A DNA stretch of 5,055 bases, from positions 1 to 5,055 of the forward strand of contig JAOUPJ010000262.1 in assembly GCA_029879945.1 (NCBI GenBank). The letters run 5' to 3'. Position 1 is the first letter of the stretch. Each line of letters starts with the position of its first letter. Shown here piece after piece: positions 1 to 5,055 of the stretch. Below the pieces are notes generated by a model. It was not told where the DNA came from and searched no databases. It saw only the letters and a list, made by a program, of their open reading frames with translations. The stretch is from Gammaproteobacteria bacterium (lineage in GTDB: Bacteria > Pseudomonadota > Gammaproteobacteria > S012-40). Both the position numbers and the translations under genes were made by a program.

Positions 1-1
1 C

Positions 2-1816
2 AGGGAGCGCGTCCTATACAGCCTGGTTCTGGCCAACGATCTGGCAGGGATCAAGTCCTTTATTAAAAAGAGCAAGGACCAAAAGGCCGCTCTCTCAAAC
101 ACCCTGTTCTACGCCGCCGAGACCGGCCAAAGGCCTGCGCTGAGCTATGCGATATCAAGAAAAGTAGAAATTAATCAACAAGATAACGAAGGAAGGACCG
201 CCCTGATGGTGGCTGCGGCCTATGGGCGAACCAAGGCGGTGGAGAGCCTGCTCAACAACAAGGCCGAGGTAAATCGGAAAGACAAGCAGGGTCGTTCCGC
301 CGTGAGCTGGGCCTTCGGTACTAAAAGAACGCTACCCATACTCAAGCTGCTGCATTCCCACGGCGCCGATCTGGAGGTGTTGGACAAGTCGGGTGAGCGA
401 CCCATTTTTTACGCCGTGCGCGACGGGGATCGCAAGGCACTGGCATTCCTGCTTTCCGCGAAAGTGGATTTTCATAGGCCCAATGCTGAAGGTGATTTGG
501 CCATCAATCTGGCCTTGCGCCAAAAACAGATTGTTATTTTAAAGGACTTGCTCAATGCCTACGCTCAGGCAGGGAAACTAAAAGAACAATCGAGTGAGCT
601 GGCTTACCTGGCGGTGTTCACCAATAACAAGGCGGTGACGCGCACCTTGCTCGCTGCCGGAATAGATTTTACACAGGGCGCGCAAGGCGAACTGAGCCCG
701 GTTGAGCTGGCACAACAAACCAAGGCTGCTTCATTTTTAGCTCAACTCAAGACGGCGGGCGTTGATGTGAGTGCAGGTCGGGTCGCGCAAACGGAACAAA
801 AAAAGACACAGGTCAGTGCGGAGCAAAAAGAGATTGTGAAGCGCTTGTCTTCGGATAAGGATTTGTCGCTGAGTCCCATGCTGAAGGCGGCCTGGGAAGG
901 GGACGAGAAACAGCTCCGCAAGCGCCATCAAGCGGGGGAAAGTATTTCGCTGCCCGACAAGAACGGACTCACTCCCTTAATGATGGCGGTGTCGCGGGGC
1001 CATGTGCAAACGGTGAAGCTGCTTTTGGAACTGGGGGCGGAGGTCAATAATTATACTTATAAAAACAATAGCTTGCTTGGTATGGCCGTGGCCGGGGATA
1101 AGGTGGAGATCGTCCAATTGCTGATGGCGAAAAAGGCCAGACCCACGCCCAGTGAAAACCTGCTGGCGGTGGCTGCCTATAATAATTCCCTGGAGATGAT
1201 TGAGTCGCTGATCGCCACTTTGCCCGCCAAATTGGTTCGTGATGAAGACCTGGAATTCATTTTCAAATCGGCCCTGACACAGGGGGAGCGTTTGCCGGAA
1301 TTGCTTGTTGAATACGTGTTGCGCAGCGATCAAGTCCGTTTAAAAAAGATACTGTTGCTGGCAGCGCAATACGGTGAGTTGAATCTGTTTGCGCAGATTC
1401 AAAAGAAACATCCCAAATTGTTGGAACACGATTTTGTTAAACGGGACGTGCTGCTCAGTGCAATACAATTTGCCAACGCGGATGCCGTCGCCTATTTTCT
1501 GAAAAAGATTGATGGGGACGAGATGGAAGACGAGGCCAAGAACTCGCTTTTACATATCGCGGCTGCCCGCGGCGATGCGCAGGTGTTAAGCCAGGTGTTG
1601 AAAATTCAAAAGGACGTAGACCGGGAAAATCTTGAATTCTATACGCCACTCATGCTTGCTGCCGAAGCAGGACACGTGGAAATCGTACGCATCCTATTGG
1701 AGCGGGGCGCGGACACGCGAATCAAGAACAGGCAGAACGAAACGGCGGAGGATTTGGCTGCCCTCTATGGCTACCCGGAAGTGCTTACGCTACTACGCAA
1801 GGCTGCTGAAAAGTAG
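2..1816 (+). CDS. Ankyrin-repeat protein, 5'-truncated by window edge
   Basis: The sequence shows 604 codons open from base 2 to a TAG stop at 1814-1816, with the start outside the window. Ankyrin repeats are recognised by their D-x-x-G-x-T/S-A/P-L opening, the A-A/V-x-x-G helix turn and the L-L-x-x-G-A-D/E-V end. In fragment numbering, clear repeats lie at about 61-93, 94-127, 128-160, 319-351, 509-543 and 544-575, with degenerate helix pairs between 161-250, 352-500 and 576-604. Residues 257-290 form a charged Lys/Gln/Glu linker that splits the protein into two blocks. The in-frame ATG at 206 (residue 69) lies within the helix of a good repeat (GRTALMVAA), and ankyrin-like helices continue upstream of it, so it is not the start. 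Ankyrin arrays bind proteins, and no enzymatic domain is visible. The partner and cellular location are unknown, because any signal peptide would be in the missing N-terminus. The family call is firm; the specific role cannot be assigned. Confidence 0.92.
   Translation, partial: RERVLYSLVLANDLAGIKSFIKKSKDQKAALSNTLFYAAETGQRPALSYAISRKVEINQQDNEGRTALMVAAAYGRTKAVESLLNNKAEVNRKDKQGRSAVSWAFGTKRTLPILKLLHSHGADLEVLDKSGERPIFYAVRDGDRKALAFLLSAKVDFHRPNAEGDLAINLALRQKQIVILKDLLNAYAQAGKLKEQSSELAYLAVFTNNKAVTRTLLAAGIDFTQGAQGELSPVELAQQTKAASFLAQLKTAGVDVSAGRVAQTEQKKTQVSAEQKEIVKRLSSDKDLSLSPMLKAAWEGDEKQLRKRHQAGESISLPDKNGLTPLMMAVSRGHVQTVKLLLELGAEVNNYTYKNNSLLGMAVAGDKVEIVQLLMAKKARPTPSENLLAVAAYNNSLEMIESLIATLPAKLVRDEDLEFIFKSALTQGERLPELLVEYVLRSDQVRLKKILLLAAQYGELNLFAQIQKKHPKLLEHDFVKRDVLLSAIQFANADAVAYFLKKIDGDEMEDEAKNSLLHIAAARGDAQVLSQVLKIQKDVDRENLEFYTPLMLAAEAGHVEIVRILLERGADTRIKNRQNETAEDLAALYGYPEVLTLLRKAAEK
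182..571 (+). repeat. First ankyrin-repeat block
   Basis: Four consecutive units of 33-34 codons begin with DNEG, DKQG, DKSG and NAEG (residues 61, 94, 128 and 161 of the visible fragment). The first is close to the ankyrin consensus. The second and third keep the loop and the terminal G-A-D-L / V-D-F element. The fourth decays after its first helix. Weaker helix pairs continue to about residue 250 (for example AYLAVFTNNKAVTRTLL). Confidence 0.85.
872..1813 (+). repeat. Second ankyrin-repeat block, to the C-terminus
   Basis: This block starts after the charged linker with a partial unit (SPMLKAAWEGDEKQL), followed by the best consensus repeat in the protein (DKNGLTPLMMAVSRGHVQTV, then LLLELGAEVN). 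The middle units, around residues 384-508, keep only the hydrophobic helix pattern. The array then recovers with two good units near the C-terminus (LLHIAAARGDAQVL and TPLMLAAEAGHVEIVRILLE) and ends in a capping-like unit, NETAEDLAALYGYPEVLTLL. Good repeats at both ends with eroded ones between them is common in ankyrin proteins. Confidence 0.85.
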
Positions 1817-1876
1817 CAAAGAACCTCTTTTTACCCTATCTGCCTTCTCAAGATACCTGTCGGGCCCGGGCGACCT

Positions 1877-1888
1877 ATTTAATTAAAT
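1877..1888. repeat. Perfect 12-base AT palindrome
   Basis: ATTTAATTAAAT equals its own reverse complement. It lies 61 bases after the ankyrin stop codon. It could be a binding site for a dimeric regulator, but in AT-rich DNA such a palindrome can arise by chance, and it has no spacer as many operators do. Confidence 0.4.
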
Positions 1889-1917
1889 TATAAGACAAAA
1901 TAGTGTAAGATAGCCGG

Positions 1918-1929
1918 CTCTATATAGAG
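1918..1929. repeat. Perfect 12-base palindrome CTCTATATAGAG
   Basis: CTCTATATAGAG equals its own reverse complement and directly overlaps the 8-base palindrome AGCCGGCT (1912-1919). Its centre is 41 bases from that of the 1877-1888 palindrome, close to four helical turns. Its TATATA core lies in the most promoter-like part of the gap, about 115 bases upstream of the lipoprotein start, so a regulator site is possible. No known operator was recognised. Confidence 0.4.
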
Positions 1930-1964
1930 TATACAAATATTAGATTTCGAGGGAAGGATCGGTT

Positions 1965-1992
1965 AGCGATATTAATATGTAAAACAATCGCT
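1965..1992 (+). other. Possible small hairpin in the leader of the lipoprotein gene
   Basis: AGCGAT (1965-1970) is complementary to ATCGCT (1987-1992), giving a 6-base-pair stem with a 16-base loop. The palindrome ATATTAATAT (1969-1978) overlaps it. The stem is short, no U-tract follows directly, and no riboswitch family is recognisable. It is recorded only as a weak structural candidate. Confidence 0.2.
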
Positions 1993-2035
1993 TAATTTTC
2001 GCCGGTTTCAGATAAATTTTCGAGTCCAGGTTGTT

Positions 2036-2039
2036 GAGG
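2036..2039 (+). promoter_or_regulatory. Possible Shine-Dalgarno GAGG, unusually close to the ATG
   Basis: GAGG ends only 3 bases before the ATG at 2043, closer than the usual 5-9 bases. The in-frame TTG codons at 2031 and 2034 are alternative starts but have no better ribosome site, and an in-frame TAA at 2013-2015 closes the frame upstream. The ATG is preferred because it gives a textbook lipoprotein signal peptide. Confidence 0.35.
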
Positions 2040-2042
2040 CCC

Positions 2043-2099
2043 ATGCATATCGTATCGCGATTAGCGCTAATTCTTTTAGTCATCTTTGTTGCTTCCTGC
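2043..2099 (+). other. Lipoprotein signal peptide and lipobox Cys
   Basis: The encoded residues MHIVSRLALILLVIFVASC form a short n-region with one Arg, a hydrophobic core of about 11 residues and a lipobox V-A-S-C. Cys19 (codon 2097-2099) is the predicted lipidated residue, followed by three glycines. The Gly/Asp-rich tail that follows is typical of the flexible tether of bacterial lipoproteins. This element also fixes the choice of start codon. Confidence 0.9.
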
Positions 2100-5055
2100 G
2101 GAGGCGGGGATAAAGATGGCGGTTCGGATTCCACTGGTAGACAAGATGGGGTTATAACATCCCCCCTTAATAACGCTGATAAAGTTTCTATCAGTGAACA
2201 GATTAGCGCGAAATTCGGCTCAAATATAGACACAATCGAAACAGAATTGAGCAATTTCATCTCCGTTCGTGCTGAGGGTGGGGATGCGGTAAATGGCCAG
2301 CCTCACAAGGATGGCAACACGCTGTTCTTCACGACGACTGCTTTAGATTATGCCACCACGTATATCGTAACCATCAAAGCTGGCTTGATGCTAAATGGGT
2401 CTCCTTTAGAAAACGATATCGTTTGGCGTTTTACAACCATTTCTCGGGCGGAAGCCGAACGTCCAAAGATCGCCTCACGGCACCCAATGCCTGATGATAC
2501 CGACATTCCTGTTAATCACGGTGTGAATGTTCAGTTTTCACGGGCCATGAGTTTGGCTAGTTTTCAAAAGACTAGACTGGAAGCAACTAACAATGCAGGT
2601 GTGGCAATCGAAGCTAACGTTACATATTCTGCAAAAAGTAACTCAATTCTGCTCAAACCAAGACAAGCTTTTACACCAGCGACGAGCTACAGGGTAATAC
2701 TCGAAAATGTTCTTGATTCTGAAGGTAGTAAGCTAACGGACGCGGGAGTAGCGAAAGACATAGTCTCATGGACTTTCACAACTCGCGCAAGCTCTGCGCC
2801 AGACAATACGGCACCTGTTTTGGACCTTGTTCAAAGTACTCCAAGTGACGGAGATACCAGTGTTTCGGTTTTCTTGCCGTTAACAATTCAGTTTAGCGAA
2901 GCAGTCTATTCTGCAGAAGCGACCACAGATGAAATAAAACTGTATCAGATTGCAAGCAATCCGGATAGGAAAATTCAAGTTCCTATCACTCTCACATTCC
3001 TAGAAAATAGAGTTGTTCTGGACCCAGTTGAGAATTTGGAACAAGACAGTACCTATGTGATCGAGATGCTCGGAATTACTGATTTGGCAGGTAACCCATC
3101 GCCGCCGTTATCACTGAGTTTTAAAACGGCAGTAGAAGAGATTCCGCCTGTTATCACAGATCGCTCGCCGGGTAAAAACGAGGCCGACTTTCCTGTAACT
3201 AACTACATTGCAGTAACCTTTAGTGAAAGTCTGGATACAGATACTGTCCGTGTTCCTGGCGTGATTAGGCTCGTTTATACTCAAATGGTGGATGCAAAAC
3301 CACAGTCGATTAACGTCCCATTCAATATAGGTTTCTTGTCTGCTGGTTCGATTGTAACCATTAACCCAATCGGTGATTTACCAGACGCGACCAACTTTAA
3401 CATTTACATTGGCAGTGGTGAAGATAAGATCACCGATCTAAACGGTAATGCCTTCGCCGGCGACAATTGGCAGTTTAGCACTGAGGATTTAACTGCTCCG
3501 AAAATTGTTGGACGTGATCCAGATATTTCTGAGCCAGATATCGGGACTAATAAAATTGTCGAAATTAAATTTGATGAACGTATCGATGCAAGCACAGTTT
3601 TAGCAAATACTGGCAGTGCTAGCACTGACAGCCTGCGTGTTCCTGGCGGAACCATTAGCGAATTGGAAGTAATAGACTCCGCAAGCACTTCGACAGTACG
3701 ATTTCGTCTATCTGGTCTATCTGAACAAACCACTTATAGCATCTTTTTGAGCGATCAGATTGCTGACTTGAGAGGCAATTCCTTGGTAGCGACTAACTGG
3801 AGTTTTACCACAGGAGATTTTACCGCCCCGTTAGTTGATAATATATCTCCACAGAACAGCGCATCAAATGTGTCGCTCACGCCAACACTATTGGCCACTT
3901 TTAATGAGCCTTTGAGTGCAGGGTCTGTTAATTCGGGTAGTGTGAAGGTGTATCGTGGGGTTTGGGGAGTGGACCCATCACCGGTTGAAATAACACCTAC
4001 CTCAATCGGTTTGCAGACCTCTACAAATAACGTCGTGGAGGTCGCCTTTTCAGAGGCAGCAAGCTTGTCGGAGTTGACGACCTACTCCATCCGATTATTG
4101 TCGGGAAGTGCTTCAGGTGTGAAGGATGTGAGCAATAATCCTTTGTCTAAAGAATTTGTTGCTCGCTTTACAACTGGCGATTTTACACCTCCACAGTTAA
4201 TGTCAAGTAATCCGGTCAACGGAGCTGGAAGTTTGAATCCTGCTAACATAAGCACGATTACAATTAGTTTTGATGAAGAATTGCTGCTCGCTGACGTAAG
4301 CAAAACTAATGTGATTCTTAGCGGAGTTTCAACAAATCTCTATACTGTAGCTCGTGGTAGCAACTCCAATAAAAATCGAATTATCATTACACCCGAAGCA
4401 GGTGCACTCAAGGACAATACAACTTATTCGGTCACGCTTCTTGGTATAAAGGGAGCTGTAAGTGGCCTCGCGATATCGGGCTCCGCCAACACGAAAATCA
4501 GTTTTAGTACGGGTGACAATACTGGACCCGTGTATGGAACGGGTAGTCCTACGGGAACGAATGTCGGAACCAGTCCCACTGTATTGTTGAGCTTTGATGA
4601 AAATCTACTAGGATCTACGGTCAATAGCGCGAATGTGAAAGTTTACGAATCCGTTGGGCGCGCTCCTGTTTCAGTAGCCGAAGCCAATATCGGCTTACAG
4701 TTAAATAACAATAATGTAATCGAAATTGTACTCTCGAATCTAAAAGAGCAAACGGCTTACTTGGTTGAAGTGGGCACCGGCGTAACCGACCCCTTGGGTA
4801 ATGCGCTTGCAGGTTTGGTATCACACAGTTTTAGCACGGGTGATTTTACCAATCCTACGATTGTGAGTCGTACACCAAGTATTGGTGCAACCGGTGTAGC
4901 AAAAACCGTGGCAGTGAGTATCGAGTTTGATGAATTACTGGATGCAAGTACAGTTAAAACGAATACGGGATCAACATTGACCGATACCGTGCGGGCTTCA
5001 GGCGGAACAATCACCGATCTGACTGTCACAGACAATGCCGGTGTCTCGAGCATTA
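2043..5055 (+). CDS. Giant multi-Ig-domain (Big_5-like) lipoprotein, 3'-truncated by window edge
   Basis: An uninterrupted frame of 1004 codons runs from the ATG at 2043 past the window end; every codon was read and no stop occurs. Residues 1-18 are a signal peptide with His and Arg in the n-region, a Leu/Ile/Val core and a VAS-Cys lipobox (Cys19). Residues 20-36 are a Gly/Asp/Ser-rich linker. Ig-like units follow at about 37-132, 140-247, 257-362, 368-480, 485-590, 595-711, 716-823, 828-932 and 937 onward. Each has an N-terminal Pro-containing entry strand, a central FSE/FDE-type strand (Phe 58, 165, 284, 393, 510, 620, 743, 851, 962), a TTY/TSY-type strand and a closing F-T/S-T. This matches the Big_5/SbsA-like Ig fold found in bacterial surface and secreted proteins. 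Signal peptidase II processing and outer-membrane anchoring are expected, since +2 is Gly, not Asp. No catalytic domain is visible, but one could lie downstream. A surface stalk, adhesin or scaffold role is inferred, not shown. Confidence 0.93.
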   Translation, partial: MHIVSRLALILLVIFVASCGGGDKDGGSDSTGRQDGVITSPLNNADKVSISEQISAKFGSNIDTIETELSNFISVRAEGGDAVNGQPHKDGNTLFFTTTALDYATTYIVTIKAGLMLNGSPLENDIVWRFTTISRAEAERPKIASRHPMPDDTDIPVNHGVNVQFSRAMSLASFQKTRLEATNNAGVAIEANVTYSAKSNSILLKPRQAFTPATSYRVILENVLDSEGSKLTDAGVAKDIVSWTFTTRASSAPDNTAPVLDLVQSTPSDGDTSVSVFLPLTIQFSEAVYSAEATTDEIKLYQIASNPDRKIQVPITLTFLENRVVLDPVENLEQDSTYVIEMLGITDLAGNPSPPLSLSFKTAVEEIPPVITDRSPGKNEADFPVTNYIAVTFSESLDTDTVRVPGVIRLVYTQMVDAKPQSINVPFNIGFLSAGSIVTINPIGDLPDATNFNIYIGSGEDKITDLNGNAFAGDNWQFSTEDLTAPKIVGRDPDISEPDIGTNKIVEIKFDERIDASTVLANTGSASTDSLRVPGGTISELEVIDSASTSTVRFRLSGLSEQTTYSIFLSDQIADLRGNSLVATNWSFTTGDFTAPLVDNISPQNSASNVSLTPTLLATFNEPLSAGSVNSGSVKVYRGVWGVDPSPVEITPTSIGLQTSTNNVVEVAFSEAASLSELTTYSIRLLSGSASGVKDVSNNPLSKEFVARFTTGDFTPPQLMSSNPVNGAGSLNPANISTITISFDEELLLADVSKTNVILSGVSTNLYTVARGSNSNKNRIIITPEAGALKDNTTYSVTLLGIKGAVSGLAISGSANTKISFSTGDNTGPVYGTGSPTGTNVGTSPTVLLSFDENLLGSTVNSANVKVYESVGRAPVSVAEANIGLQLNNNNVIEIVLSNLKEQTAYLVEVGTGVTDPLGNALAGLVSHSFSTGDFTNPTIVSRTPSIGATGVAKTVAVSIEFDELLDASTVKTNTGSTLTDTVRASGGTITDLTVTDNAGVSSI
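3495..3812 (+). repeat. Ig unit 5 (type A), related to unit 9
   Basis: From the FDE strand on (Phe510), this unit aligns without gaps to unit 9 (Phe962): 24 of 43 residues are identical by hand count. Shared blocks are FDE..DASTV, NTGS..TD and GGTI..L.V.D. This is far more alike than neighbouring units are to each other. The unit ends in the DLRGN turn and WSFTT. Confidence 0.8.
3825..4175 (+). repeat. Ig unit 6 (type B), related to unit 8
   Basis: It shares with unit 8 the strand VNSxxVKVY (residues 629-637 here, 860-868 there), the block IGLQ followed by N-N-V-x-E (from 655 here, 883 there) and a T-x-Y strand. Between VKVY and IGLQ it is slightly longer than unit 8, with a Trp-containing loop (RGVWGVD). 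Confidence 0.75.
4188..4511 (+). repeat. Ig unit 7 (type C), unpaired
   Basis: It has the FDE strand (Phe743), the NTTYSVTLLG strand and the closing FST, but lacks the D-x-x-G-N turn, where it reads GAVSGLAISG instead. It has no close partner among the other visible units. Its loop GSNSNKNR is polar and basic. Confidence 0.7.
4527..4838 (+). repeat. Ig unit 8 (type B'), related to unit 6
   Basis: It carries the same VNSxxVKVY and IGLQ blocks as unit 6, with an Asn run (LNNNNVIEI) in place of TSTNNVVEV. Its entry segment is Gly/Thr-rich (YGTGSPTGTNVGTSP), and it ends with the DPLGN turn and SFSTGDF. Confidence 0.75.
4851..5055 (+). repeat. Ig unit 9 (type A'), cut by window end
   Basis: Only the first 68 residues or so are present. 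It mirrors unit 5 from the FDE strand on (FDELLDASTV, NTGS, GGTITDL). The second half, including the closing strand, lies beyond the window. At the DNA level GATGCAAG[C/T]ACAGTT is shared with unit 5 (3585-3599 and 4941-4955), which supports duplication rather than convergence. Confidence 0.8.

Larger units (their letters stand above)
1817..2042. other. Intergenic region, AT-rich with several palindromes
   Basis: These 226 bases carry no credible gene. Their 5' part holds a GC-rich patch (CGGGCCCGGGCGAC, around 1861-1874), followed by AT-rich DNA with perfect palindromes at 1877-1888, 1918-1929 and 1969-1978. Only poor -10-like hexamers were found (TATAAG at 1889-1894, TAAGAT at 1906-1911, TATACA at 1930-1935), and none has a good -35 at 16-18 bases. 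The gap is too long for tight translational coupling, so the lipoprotein gene probably has its own promoter here. That is inference. Confidence 0.6.
2151..5055 (+). repeat. Tandem array of nine Ig-like units (eight complete, one cut)
   Basis: The conserved Phe of the FSE/FDE strand recurs at intervals of 107, 119, 109, 117, 110, 123, 108 and 111 residues. A D-x-x-G/N-N turn recurs at residues 347-351 (DLAGN), 465-469 (DLNGN), 575-579 (DLRGN), 695-699 (DVSNN) and 916-920 (DPLGN), and is missing in units 1, 2 and 7. From unit 5 on, the junctions share a T-G-D-F-T-x-P-like linker (FTTGDFTAP, FTTGDFTPP, FSTGDNTGP, FSTGDFTNP). Units 1-4 have more varied junctions, so the later part of the array looks more recently amplified. 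Confidence 0.85.

Noticed and set aside
1818..1832. AAAGA-ACC-TCTTT followed by TT right after the ankyrin stop, as an intrinsic terminator
   Set aside because: The stem is only 5 pairs with a single G-C and a 3-base loop, and the T-run is part of the stem. It is too weak to call.
1859..1874. GC-rich GTCGGGCCCGGGCGAC as a terminator hairpin
   Set aside because: Only the outer GTCG/CGAC pairs cleanly; the inner bases do not form a good stem and loop, and no T-tract follows.
1632..1886. 84-codon + strand frame overlapping the end of the ankyrin gene
   Set aside because: It is out of frame with the ankyrin repeats, starts inside them, and encodes a low-information Arg/Ser-rich product with no ribosome site.
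1889..1935. Sigma-70 promoter using TATAAG, TAAGAT or TATACA as -10
   Set aside because: None has a recognisable -35 at the right distance, so picking one would be arbitrary. A promoter somewhere in the gap is still likely.
1940..2260. 106-codon open frame on the - strand across the lipoprotein start
   Set aside because: It overlaps the signal peptide and first domain of the well-supported + strand gene and resembles no known family.
3404..5053. Series of - strand open frames (3404-3733, 4082-4303, 4424-4624, 4757-5053)
   Set aside because: They lie antisense to the Ig units and recur because the units repeat; they are shadows of the + strand coding sequence.
2..5055. Two-gene functional system of ankyrin protein plus surface lipoprotein
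   Set aside because: Co-orientation is the only link. The gap is 226 bases, compositions differ, and no shared motif was seen, so a joint system is not supported by this window.

Overview
The window holds two protein-coding genes on the + strand, both cut by the window edges, separated by about 226 bases of AT-rich, palindrome-rich DNA. No RNA gene, insertion sequence, CRISPR array or phage-type gene was seen. The second gene starts with a bacterial lipoprotein signal peptide (lipobox VASC) whose cysteine is followed by glycine rather than aspartate, which fits a Gram-negative outer-membrane lipoprotein. A proteobacterium, perhaps a gammaproteobacterium, is the best guess, but nothing in the window fixes the taxonomy.

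Bases 2-1816: the C-terminal 604 residues of an ankyrin-repeat protein. The frame is already open at the left edge, so the true start lies outside the window. The first in-frame ATG (206) falls inside an ankyrin helix and is not a credible start. Two ankyrin blocks flank a charged, Gln/Lys-rich linker.

Bases 1817-2042: intergenic. It contains two perfect 12-base palindromes, a 10-base AT palindrome and a small potential hairpin, but no convincing intrinsic terminator and no strong sigma-70 promoter. The downstream gene probably has its own promoter here.

Bases 2043-5055: the first 1004 residues of a very large predicted lipoprotein, still open at the right edge. After the signal peptide and a Gly/Asp-rich linker come eight complete and one partial bacterial Ig-like domains (Big_5/SbsA-like type), each about 107-123 residues. 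It looks like a surface stalk, adhesin or scaffold. Domains 5, 6, 8 and 9 fall into two related pairs around an unpaired domain 7, giving the order A-B-C-B'-A'.

The genes are co-oriented but differ in base composition and are separated by a regulatory-sized gap. There is no sequence evidence that they work together. One is a protein-interaction repeat protein of unknown location, the other an envelope protein. I see no demonstrable new system. The most notable items are the giant lipoprotein and the internal ordering of its repeats.
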